From positions 77,225 through 112,591 of the forward strand of contig CALGVD010000092.1 in assembly GCA_937920275.1 (NCBI GenBank): DNA of 35,367 nt, given 5' to 3'. Positions 29,480 through 35,298 of the stretch are shown piece by piece. The position numbers and the translations under genes are program-made. This DNA is from an uncultured Pseudomonadota bacterium (GTDB lineage: Bacteria; Pseudomonadota; Gammaproteobacteria; Steroidobacterales; Steroidobacteraceae). Under the pieces are notes generated by a model that searched no databases, was not told where the DNA came from, and was given only the letters and a program-made list of their open reading frames with translations. How positions within the stretch are numbered: position 1 is the first letter of the stretch; each line of letters begins with the position of its first letter.

Positions 29480-30039
29480 TCAAGATTTTTTTGACTGCCT
29501 GAGGCTTGCCGGTATCGTCTCAAGCGTCGCCGCGAGCACCTCACCGTCGCTGGGAAAGCGGCACTCCTCCTCGGTGATGTCGGAGTAGTCGTGCGCGATG
29601 AGGGGCAGCGGTTTTCCATGACAGCGGATCTCCAGCGCCATACCGCTTTTCGCCCCGCGGATGACATCGAACTCGCTGTTCGGGAAAGTCCCGGCACGCA
29701 GCGCGCCGCGCGCCGTCGCCGGTCATGCAGCCACAGCGGAATCCCCAGCATCCCCAACGCGGCGGACGCGATCATGGTGAGCTGTACGCTGGCTGGCCGC
29801 GTGAGTGCGTCCGGCGCCGAGGCATCCGGCAACACCAACGAGAGGAGATAGAACAGCAAGAGGATGACGACCCCGGCCAGCCAGCCGAGTGCGGCGCAGC
29901 CGGCCAGCATGAAGAATACCCCTACTGCATCCCCCGGCTTGCGGATCTGGAACAGCGGCTTGTAGAACCGCTTGCTGCGCTCGCGCTCGAGCGCCTGCCG
30001 CTGCGCCGGCTCCATCGGGCTGTATTTGCGACTTGGCAT
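29480..30039 (-). pseudogene. Two-span membrane protein gene, frameshifted
   Basis: The 5' part (from ATG 30039) encodes a basic N-terminus MPSRKYSPMEPAQRQALERE and two membrane spans (VGVFFMLAGCAALGWLAGVVILLLF region; LTMIASAALGMLGIPLWL). Near 29700-29735, in an Arg-rich GC stretch, the reading frame is lost; the sensible continuation is in another frame (TFPNSEFDVIRGAKSGM ... ITEEECRFPSDGEVL ... SLRQSKKS) and stops at 29480. The original frame runs on into the boundary repeat with no protein-like sequence. One base lost or gained would explain it. The product is an unrecognised inner-membrane protein of about 185 residues, with the soluble C-terminal part broken. A sequencing error cannot be excluded. 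Confidence 0.6.
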
Positions 30040-30123
30040 CCGCGGTTCTCTAACGTCGGGTAAAAAGCATGGTACAGCGAAGCTTCAAGATTATCGCGAC
30101 TGCGAGCTAAGGGTGGTTGACGC

Positions 30124-30141
30124 CTGAGCGTTTGCGCTCAG
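30124..30141. repeat. Short inverted repeat upstream of transposase fragment
   Basis: CTGAGCG TTTG CGCTCAG: a 7-bp perfect stem with a 4-nt loop in the 140-bp non-coding stretch before the first IS91-type fragment. It could be a mobile-element hairpin or chance. Confidence 0.35.
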
Positions 30142-30180
30142 CGCTCTTCGAGCAGGCGCAGTTTCGATGTCCGTCGTACG

Positions 30181-30342
30181 CAGCGGCTGAAGCGCGAGTT
30201 CGGTATCAACATCGAGACCTGCACCGGTTGCGGCGGGAAGCTCAGGGTGATCGCGAGGATTCTGGGGCACCTGGAACGCACGGCGCCGGATCAGCACCCA
30301 TCCGGGCTGCTGCGTCTGTCGGGAAACGGCTGTCGGCGATAG
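30181..30342 (+). pseudogene. IS91-type transposase, C-terminal fragment (copy 1)
   Basis: 53 residues remain: QRLKREFGINIETCTGCGGK-LRVIARILGHLE..., ending at TAG 30342. The ETC-x2-CGG-x-LRVIA block is the C-terminal zinc-binding signature of IS91-family (Y2 rolling-circle) transposases. In full-length family members about nine residues (of the type IEDPAVIE) normally stand between VIA and the RILxHL helix; here they are missing. The catalytic part is gone. A boundary repeat follows 49 bp after the stop. Confidence 0.75.
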
Positions 30343-30390
30343 GCTTCGGCTCACCATCAAGCCATTCAAGCGCAGCGGATTGGTCTCGAT

Positions 30391-30413
30391 GGGTGGTTTG
30401 AATTTCCTATCCG
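30391..30413 (+). repeat. Boundary repeat, copy 3 of 5
   Basis: GGGTGG then TTTGAATTTCCTATCCG, downstream of transposase fragment 1 and directly before the alkA fragment. This position suggests the repeat is the 3' terminus of the IS91-type element. Confidence 0.85.
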
Positions 30414-30432
30414 CCCACGCGCATCGTAATCT

Positions 30433-30678
30433 GTGGTGTCCGAGCACGGCGGTATCGAGCACCTCGACGACAAGGAGATCATCACGCGCCTCAGCAGTGT
30501 GCGCGGCGTCGGTGATTGGACTGTGGAGATATATCTGATGTTCACGCTGGGTCGCCCCAATTATTGGTCGGTGGACGCCCCCCGGGGTACGCAAGGGCTG
30601 GTCGGTGGCCCTATCGCAGCCATGCGGCGTGGTGTCGCTATCGCGCGATCGACAACCTTGTGCCGGAGGTATGCGGCA
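30433..30678 (+). pseudogene. DNA-3-methyladenine glycosylase (AlkA-type), 3' fragment
   Basis: The translated piece IEHLDDKEIITRLSSVRGVGDWTVEIYL...LGRPNYWSVD matches the helix-hairpin-helix glycosylase core (LSSVRGVGDWT is the HhH; LGRP..VD normally ends in the catalytic Asp). After VDAPRG the frame breaks; the family C-terminus resumes in another frame as WPYRSHAAWCRYRAIDNL. The N-terminal half is absent: the fragment starts about 20 bp after boundary repeat 3. It is clearly non-functional as an independent glycosylase. Its 3' end runs into the ribosome site of the next gene. Confidence 0.65.
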
Positions 30679-31386
30679 ATGATGCGGTACCCCCTTCCCC
30701 TCACGCTGGCGCTGTTGGGGGCGTGCGCCACACCCACCGCCCAAAACCCCACCCGCGGCCCTTTGGCGCTGGTGGGAACATGGGACACCGCGCGCCAATA
30801 TGAGGCCGCAGCCCCCGCCATCAAACGGCCCGCCACCGCAGGCGACAGCACGCCGTGGCTGGATCGCCAGCACGCGCGCTTTGTGCAGATCAGCGCGCCC
30901 GGCTTGGCCAAGGACGGCGATATCGCCCTGTTCTTTGCATGGCGCACCGGCGGCCCCACAGGCCCGATCAGCCGCGAGCGTATTTGGGTGTTTGAGCGGG
31001 ATGCGTCGGGCGAGATCGCGCGCATGAACTTCCATACGTTGAAAGCGCCCGCGCCCAGCGTCGCCTTCACCGATCCGCGCAAGGCCTTTGCCGCCCTCAC
31101 CCGCGACGATGTGATCTCCTATCCAGACCTGTGCAAGCTGCCTTTTGAAGCCACGGCTTCGGGCTGGCGCGCGGCGATCCCGGTGGACTGCGCCATAACC
31201 GCTCGCTCAGGCCGACGGATGACATTGAGCGCGCAGATCATCTTTGATGGTGAAAGCCTGAGTTACGAAGAGGCTGGCATCTTGGACAGCGGCGCGTTTG
31301 CGTTCAAAGTGCCGTCCGCTGAGCCGTATCGGTTTGAGCGCACGCCGCAGTCCGTGGCGGCCCCTGACTCACGGCTTTACCGTTAA
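30679..31386 (+). CDS. Putative CpcT/CpeT-like lipoprotein
   Basis: 235 residues. MMRYPLPLTLALLGAC is a lipoprotein signal with lipobox LLGAC (Cys16). The mature part has the general pattern of the CpcT/CpeT fold: GTWDTARQYEAA near the start, then SRERIWVFERDASGEIARMNFHTLK, a conserved central Cys stretch (YPDLCKLPFE), VDCAI, and a C-terminal DSGAFAF...EPYRFER. Phycobilin lyases of that family exist in cyanobacteria, but homologues of unknown role occur in heterotrophs, which is the likely case here. The start is chosen from GGAGGT at 30665-30670. An open frame extends upstream through the alkA fragment but is not part of this gene. Base composition is somewhat less GC-rich than in the core genes. 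Family call is tentative. Confidence 0.6.
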   Translation: MMRYPLPLTLALLGACATPTAQNPTRGPLALVGTWDTARQYEAAAPAIKRPATAGDSTPWLDRQHARFVQISAPGLAKDGDIALFFAWRTGGPTGPISRERIWVFERDASGEIARMNFHTLKAPAPSVAFTDPRKAFAALTRDDVISYPDLCKLPFEATASGWRAAIPVDCAITARSGRRMTLSAQIIFDGESLSYEEAGILDSGAFAFKVPSAEPYRFERTPQSVAAPDSRLYR

Positions 31387-31427
31387 ATGTTCATAACGTA
31401 CGGTTGTGACAAAGCTTAGGGTTCACC

Positions 31428-31676
31428 ATGTCAAAACGTCGTTACAGCGGTGTCGAAGAAACTCGTCAGCAACTGCCCTCGCTGCTGGAAACTGCACATG
31501 CGGGACAAGCCCTGATCATCACCAAGCGCGGCAAGCCCTATGCGGCGCTGGTCCCCATCGAAGCACTACCGGACGCTCGGCCGCGCCCATCGATCGTGGC
31601 GTTGCGCGGTTCAGGCAGGGGACTGTGGGGCAGGGACGCGGCGGCCTGGGTCAGCCGGATGCGGAACGAATGGTGA
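31428..31676 (+). CDS. Phd/YefM-type antitoxin
   Basis: 82 residues. MSKRRYSGVEETRQQLPSLL and the following LIITKRGKPYAALVPIEAL are the N-terminal DNA-binding half of prevent-host-death antitoxins. The C-terminal tail (from about 55) would wrap the toxin. AGGG lies 7 bases before the ATG. Its stop overlaps the GTG of the PIN gene by 4 bp (GTGA), the usual toxin-antitoxin layout, with the toxin broken by an internal deletion. Confidence 0.85.
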   Translation: MSKRRYSGVEETRQQLPSLLETAHAGQALIITKRGKPYAALVPIEALPDARPRPSIVALRGSGRGLWGRDAAAWVSRMRNEW

Positions 31677-31988
31677 AGGCCGCTTCGCTGCTGGCTGGGC
31701 TGCCCGAGCGTCCAGTCCTGGTGGTCGACACGGCGCCGATCATTTACTGGCTAGAAGGTCATGCGAGGTTCGCCGAGCGGTTTGCCGAAGTTTTTTACGC
31801 AGCGGAATCTGGTGCCGCTCGATGCGGAGACGGCCGTCGAGGCTGCGCGCATCCGTTCAGCCTATCGACTGCGCCTGCCGGACGCGATTCAGGTCGCGAC
31901 GGCGATTCGCGTCGGCGCGGCTGCGCTGATCACGCACGATAAAGCGCTGGCGCAGGTGACCGGGTTACGGGTGTTGGGACCCGCGTAG
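31673..31988 (+). pseudogene. PIN-domain (VapC-like) toxin with internal deletion
   Basis: The 5' frame starts at GTG 31673 and gives VLVVDTAPIIYWLEGHARFAERFAEVF, the first third of a PIN ribonuclease with the first metal-binding Asp (residue 19). From about 31797 only another frame makes sense: RNLVPLDAETAVEAARIRSA, then LPDAIQVATAI and LITHDKAL, the last third with the other acidic residues, ending at TAG 31988. About 40-50 central residues, including the conserved Glu of the middle motif, are missing and the join is out of frame. The toxin should be inactive while the antitoxin remains. Confidence 0.8.
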
Positions 31989-32203
31989 GCGAAGGCTCGA
32001 CCCGGAGTGTCGATCTGACCTTCGACCGCCATGCTGAAGAGGAAATCCGATTCGGAAATCGCTGCGGTCGACGCCGCCTCGGCGCGGGGCGCTTCATTGC
32101 CGGATCGTGATGCGGGCCCACTATTGGGGTTACAGGCAGCGAGGATCAATGCGATCAGAAAGCCGCCTGTCAAGAACTCTTGACTATCAAGAATGCTTGA
32201 CAT
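31889..32203 (-). CDS. Possible truncated lipoprotein (uncertain)
   Basis: A minus-strand frame from ATG 32203 reads GGFLIALILAAC (lipobox LAAC, Cys24) followed by an Ser/Asn/Ala-rich linker typical of lipoproteins, then FLFSMAVEGQIDTPGR. After about residue 72 it runs antisense through the end of the PIN gene and is not protein-like. The first 14 residues lack a charged n-region and overlap the palindromic operator, so the true start may have been lost. Probably a lipoprotein gene remnant; low confidence. Confidence 0.25.
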   Translation of the reverse strand: MSSILDSQEFLTGGFLIALILAACNPNSGPASRSGNEAPRAEAASTAAISESDFLFSMAVEGQIDTPGRAFAYAGPNTRNPVTCASALSCVISAAAPTRIAVAT

Positions 32204-32208
32204 ACCTT
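32169..32208 (+). promoter_or_regulatory. Tandem palindromic operator and promoter of the XRE gene
   Basis: GTCAAGAACTCTTGAC (32169-32184; 7-bp arms) and TCAAGAATGCTTGA (32187-32200; 5-bp arms) share the half-site TCAAG and have centres 17 bp apart. TTGACT (32180-32185) and TACCTT (32203-32208) with a 17-bp spacer form a promoter that the palindromes overlap. Autorepression by the XRE protein is the natural inference. Confidence 0.55.
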
Positions 32209-32217
32209 CATCGCAAG

Positions 32218-32430
32218 ATGAAGAACAGGTTGCGCCATTATCGAGAAGACCGCGGATGGTCGCAGGGCGGGTTGGCCCAGCGGCTCGGCGTATCGCGCCA
32301 GACGATCAATGCGGTCGAAACCGATAAATATGACCCGAGCCTCCCGCTGGCACTGCGTATCTCCAAACTGTTCGGGGTGGCGGTCGACATGATCTTTCTC
32401 GACGATTGGCAACCGGAGGACGAGGCATGA
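32218..32430 (+). CDS. Small XRE-family transcriptional regulator
   Basis: 70 residues. The whole protein is one helix-turn-helix domain: RLRHYREDRGWSQGGLAQRL, then GVSRQTINAVETDKYDPSL with the recognition helix, and LALRISKLFGVAVDMIF. It is the compact YgzD-like type often found upstream of a membrane protein. The ATG at 32218 fits the family N-terminus MKNRLRHYR; there is no ribosome site and the predicted mRNA start is about 3 bases upstream. Its stop overlaps the next gene (ATGA). Palindromes in its promoter suggest autoregulation. Confidence 0.88.
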   Translation: MKNRLRHYREDRGWSQGGLAQRLGVSRQTINAVETDKYDPSLPLALRISKLFGVAVDMIFLDDWQPEDEA

Positions 32431-33095
32431 ACGACGTGAAGACCACGCAGTCAGGTGTCTGGAAAGGTTGGGCTACGGCGGCAATCTGTGGGGCCGGCGG
32501 CTATCTCTTTTTCAAGTGGTTCGTCTTGAGATGGCTCGCCGACAACGGCGTGCTGTGTGCCTATGAGCCGATGATTAAGGCGGCTTTCGCTCGGGACGGA
32601 TGGTGGATGATCGCTGGCTGGGTGACGGTGGCCTTTTTCGGGTTCATGGGATTGATTCTGACCATCGCCAGCCTGCGGGGTCGGTGGACCCAGAGGGTGA
32701 TGCGTATGCAGCCGGGGGAACCCCTGGATAAACTACGCCAGATGGTGCGGATCAGCGGGATCGGAGGGGCCGCCTATGGCCTGCTGGTCACCTTGTTCCT
32801 GATGCCCGGTATCGACCCGCTGGTGGGTGTCGTGGTCGGGGTTGCGGCGTTTGGACTGATCACGATCCTATTTTTTTGGGGGCTTCGGATCAGCGACGAG
32901 TTGCAGCGGGCGGCGCAGAATGAAGCCCTTGTCTGGTCGTTCATAGTCATCGAAGCGGTGCTGGTGCTTTGGGCGCTGCTCAATCATTTCGGATTTGTCG
33001 GGCCGATGAAGGCGCTGCCGGTGGTTTTGCTGATCACATGGGTTTATCTGGCGGCCTTTATGGTCGTCGCCTCTCGGCGTGGGCTCGACCAGTAG
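32427..33095 (+). CDS. Six-span membrane protein paired with XRE regulator
   Basis: 222 residues, family not recognised. Hydrophobic segments at about 14-34, 59-82, 109-127, 132-152, 168-188 and 196-215 predict six spans with short loops. The second loop is basic (RGRWTQRVMRMQ). It starts at the ATG overlapping the XRE stop, with GGAGGA 7 bases upstream, so it is translated from the XRE transcript. The arrangement (tiny XRE repressor plus membrane protein) is common in accessory regions, but no transport or enzyme motif is seen. Confidence 0.75.
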   Translation: MNDVKTTQSGVWKGWATAAICGAGGYLFFKWFVLRWLADNGVLCAYEPMIKAAFARDGWWMIAGWVTVAFFGFMGLILTIASLRGRWTQRVMRMQPGEPLDKLRQMVRISGIGGAAYGLLVTLFLMPGIDPLVGVVVGVAAFGLITILFFWGLRISDELQRAAQNEALVWSFIVIEAVLVLWALLNHFGFVGPMKALPVVLLITWVYLAAFMVVASRRGLDQ

Positions 33096-33216
33096 TTATA
33101 TGCATGGCGCTGACAAAGAGGCTAGAAAGCGAGGTTCGACACAACTGGCCGAAGGTACTTGCCGTCGAATATCGATAGGCGGCTGGTAGTCGCGCGGGGC
33201 CATCCGACCGCGCTAG

Positions 33217-33381
33217 CTCGCGCCTCGCCATGCCGCCATGACTTGGGCACAGCGGCTGAAGCGCGTGTTCGGTATCAACATCGAGACCTGCACCGGCTGC
33301 GGCGGCAAGCTCCGGGTGATCGCGAGGATGCTGACGCACCTTGAAAAGGCCAGCTGCCGCCCGGCACAGGGTGAAGGGATT
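33217..33381 (+). pseudogene. IS91-type transposase, C-terminal fragment (copy 2)
   Basis: LAPRHAAMTWAQRLKRVFG, then the INIETCTGCGGKLRVIARML zinc block and LTHLEKASC. It is the same C-terminal segment as copy 1, nearly identical over 33250-33343, and has the same missing stretch between VIA and the last helix. The frame has no stop and runs through boundary repeat 4 into the VOC gene. The stretch 33096-33216 before it holds no gene I can recognise. Confidence 0.75.
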
Positions 33382-33406
33382 CAGGTGGGGTTGAATTTCT
33401 TACCCG
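33382..33406 (+). repeat. Boundary repeat, copy 4 of 5
   Basis: CAGGTGGGG then TTGAATTTCTTACCCG, about 40 bp after the transposase homology ends. Two T/C transitions from the core. Downstream begins the VOC gene block. Confidence 0.75.
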
Positions 33407-33471
33407 CAATCAACCGCGTAGTATCCTTAGCACCCCCGTGCCATCGCACGGTTCGACCGGCGAGGGCCCCG

Positions 33472-34380
33472 ATGAATCGCACACCGTCTTTGACCCGTCG
33501 CTCGCTTGCCCTGCTGGCCGCGACGCTCTCCCTCGTCGGCGCGAGCGGCGCGGCGCCGGCGGCCCCGGCGATGCCGGCGCTCTCCGACCCGCCGTCCGGC
33601 CTGCACATCCCAGGTAAGTTCATCTGGTTCGATCTCGCCACCGCCGACCCGGCCGCGGCGCAGCGCTTCTACGGCAGCGTGTTCGGCTGGAGCTTCGAGC
33701 CGGTGGCCGGCACGGGCGGTCGCTATGCCGTGATCCGCAACGAAGGACGCCCGATCGGCGGTGTGTTCCGCCCGGCGCTGCCGCGGGGCGAGCAGGCTGG
33801 CACGCGTTGGCTGTCGTTCGCGTCGGTCGAGAAACTCGATCGCGCGGTCGGCGCACTGACCGACCTCGGCGCTACCGTGCTGGTGAAGCCGACCCTGGTG
33901 CCGGGTCGCGGCAGCCACGCGATCCTGCGTGATGCGCAGGGCGCGGTGGTCGGTCTGCTGCAGTCCGCGAGCGGCGATCGTCCGGACGAAGCGGTCGCGC
34001 CCGGCGATTTCTTCTGGGTCGACCTCTTCGCGCGCGATCCGGCGAAAGCCGGCGAGGCCTACCGCCAGCTCGGCTTCGAAGTCGTGCCCGACGACGTCTC
34101 GGGCTCGCGCGAACGGCTGCTGCTGGTGTCGGCGGGTTATGCGCGCGCGGGCATCATGCCGCTGCCCGCCGGCGGGCGTGAAGCCGGTTGGCTGCCCTAC
34201 GTGCAGGTCGACGACGTGGCCGCCGCGCTCGAGCGCGCGAAGGCCGCAGGCGGCAAGGTGCTGCGCGAACCGGATGCGGCCGTGCTCGGCGGCGGCGTCG
34301 CCGTGATCGGCGACCCGCAGGGTGGCGTACTCGGGCTCATTCATTGGCCCGCCCCGGCTACCGGCGGGGACCGCCCATGA
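33472..34380 (+). CDS. Exported protein with two glyoxalase-fold (VOC) domains
   Basis: 302 residues. The N-terminus TRRSLALLAATLSLVGASGAA is a signal peptide with an RR pair, possibly Tat-type. Two VOC domains follow: about 48-160 (GKFIWFDLATADPAAAQRFY, WLSFASVEKLDRAVGAL, VVGLLQ) and about 175-295 (GDFFWVDLFARDPAKAGEAY, WLPYVQVDDVAAALERAKAAG, GVLGLIHWP). VOC proteins bind metals or small hydrophobic ligands; the function is not readable. The ATG is preceded by GAGGG; the open frame upstream comes from the transposase fragment. It overlaps the lipoprotein gene by 4 bp. Confidence 0.85.
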   Translation: MNRTPSLTRRSLALLAATLSLVGASGAAPAAPAMPALSDPPSGLHIPGKFIWFDLATADPAAAQRFYGSVFGWSFEPVAGTGGRYAVIRNEGRPIGGVFRPALPRGEQAGTRWLSFASVEKLDRAVGALTDLGATVLVKPTLVPGRGSHAILRDAQGAVVGLLQSASGDRPDEAVAPGDFFWVDLFARDPAKAGEAYRQLGFEVVPDDVSGSRERLLLVSAGYARAGIMPLPAGGREAGWLPYVQVDDVAAALERAKAAGGKVLREPDAAVLGGGVAVIGDPQGGVLGLIHWPAPATGGDRP

Positions 34381-34679
34381 AGAGATCCACGGCACTCACA
34401 GCGCGCTTGGCGCTGGCGACGATCGTCGCGGCGGGCGTGAGCTCCTGCGCAAACATGGATGGCGTGTCCGTCAGTGGCAGCGTCGGCGTCGGCATGTACT
34501 ACGGCAGCGGTTACTACGATCCCTGGTACTACGGTCCCGGCTACGGCCCGCCGGTCGTGGTCGTGCCGCCGAGGCCCGAGCGTCCGGCCAGGCCCGTGCG
34601 CCCCGACGCCCGGCCGATGCCGGTGCCGTCGCGGCCGACACAACCGATGCCGCGCGGTGGCGGCGGCCGCCGCTGGTAG
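34377..34679 (+). CDS. Small Gly/Tyr/Pro-rich lipoprotein
   Basis: 100 residues. A signal sequence LALATIVAAG and lipobox VSSC give lipidated Cys24. The mature part is low-complexity: a Tyr/Gly run (YYGSGYYDPWYYGPGYG), a Val/Pro stretch, then Pro/Arg repeats (RPERPARPVRP) and a final GGGGRRW. Such tails suggest an envelope-exposed, possibly cell-wall-binding, small lipoprotein. The ATG overlaps the VOC stop (ATGA), so the two are co-translated. No family recognised. Confidence 0.75.
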   Translation: MKRSTALTARLALATIVAAGVSSCANMDGVSVSGSVGVGMYYGSGYYDPWYYGPGYGPPVVVVPPRPERPARPVRPDARPMPVPSRPTQPMPRGGGGRRW

Positions 34680-34720
34680 GTCACGCGGCGTTCCGTTCCC
34701 CGCGACGCTCTCGGAGGGGT

Positions 34721-34745
34721 CAGCCGGGGGTGACTTCCCTATCCG
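34721..34745 (+). repeat. Boundary repeat, copy 5 of 5
   Basis: CAGCCGGGGG then TGACTTCCCTATCCG, 41 bp after the lipoprotein stop. The most diverged copy, but the CCTATCCG end and G-rich lead-in are kept, and the position (3' edge of a gene block) is the same. Confidence 0.65.
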
Positions 34746-34768
34746 CACACAGTCGCCGCGAGCAGCAA

Positions 34769-34798
34769 TTGGTTGATCCCATCGCAACACCGTATGCT
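34769..34798 (+). promoter_or_regulatory. Candidate promoter of the last VOC gene
   Basis: TTGGTT (34769-34774), 18 bp, TATGCT (34793-34798), giving a start near 34805 and a leader of about 35 nt with GGAG before the ATG at 34840. It begins 23 bp after boundary repeat 5. Confidence 0.4.
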
Positions 34799-34839
34799 TG
34801 CCGACGGAACAAAACCCTATTCCTCTGACGGAGCCTGCA

Positions 34840-35211
34840 ATGATCAGTTATGTCACTCTCGGGACGCGCGACCTACAGCGAGCTGCTGATTTTTATGCCA
34901 GTTTGCTGGGTGATCTAGGCGCAAAACGGCTGATCAACATGGAGCGGATCGTTTTCATCGGTAAAAGCAACAAAGAGCCGATGCTGGCGGTTTGTGTGCC
35001 TTTTGACAAAGAAGACCCGCATCCGGGTAACGGCGTGATGCTGGCGTTCGCGCCAGGCTCGAAAGAGTTGGTTGATCAGCTGTATCAAAAAGCCATCGCG
35101 CTGGGTGCCACTTGTGATGGTGCGCCGGGCCAGCGTATTCCGGGTGTTTTTTACGGCGCTTACGTCCGCGATTTTGACGGCAACAAAGTCTGTTTCAACC
35201 ACTTCGGTTAA
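34840..35211 (+). CDS. Single-domain VOC (glyoxalase/dioxygenase-fold) protein
   Basis: 123 residues, one VOC domain: MISYVTLGTRDLQRAADFYA (first strand and helix), EPMLAVCVPFDKEDPHPGNG, VMLAFAPGSKELVDQLYQKA, GVFYGAYVRDFDGNKVCFNHF with the C-terminal motif of lactoylglutathione-lyase-like proteins. The usual metal-binding His/Glu pattern is not clear at the N-terminus, so a small-molecule binding or unspecified lyase role is possible. GGAG lies 6 bases before the ATG. The codons are visibly more AT-rich than in neighbouring genes, consistent with transfer. Confidence 0.8.
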   Translation: MISYVTLGTRDLQRAADFYASLLGDLGAKRLINMERIVFIGKSNKEPMLAVCVPFDKEDPHPGNGVMLAFAPGSKELVDQLYQKAIALGATCDGAPGQRIPGVFYGAYVRDFDGNKVCFNHFG

Positions 35212-35298
35212 GCCTTGCGGCTGACTGAGTGAACGCTTGCAGGGCGTCGCGCGAAGATGATGTCGCCAGGCATCAATAGATCTTGGAGCTGAGCACTT

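Noticed and set aside
30433-31386. A 317-codon frame joining the alkA fragment and the CpcT/CpeT-like gene
   Set aside because: A lipoprotein signal with its own GGAGGT ribosome site begins at 30679; the upstream part is a broken glycosylase.
31990-32203. Similarity of the minus-strand FLFSMAVEGQ stretch to EF-Tu domain 2
   Set aside because: Only a few residues agree and the glycine-rich loop is absent; too weak to name a family.
33238-34380. One continuous 380-codon frame joining transposase tail and VOC protein
   Set aside because: The transposase fragment, boundary repeat 4 and the VOC signal peptide are separate units that happen to share a frame; the signal peptide at 33472 sets the true start.
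28016-34745. Boundary repeats as a CRISPR array or integron attC sites
   Set aside because: Spacing is 0.9-3 kb rather than 60-70 bp, and no paired attC core sites, inverted arms or integrase are visible.
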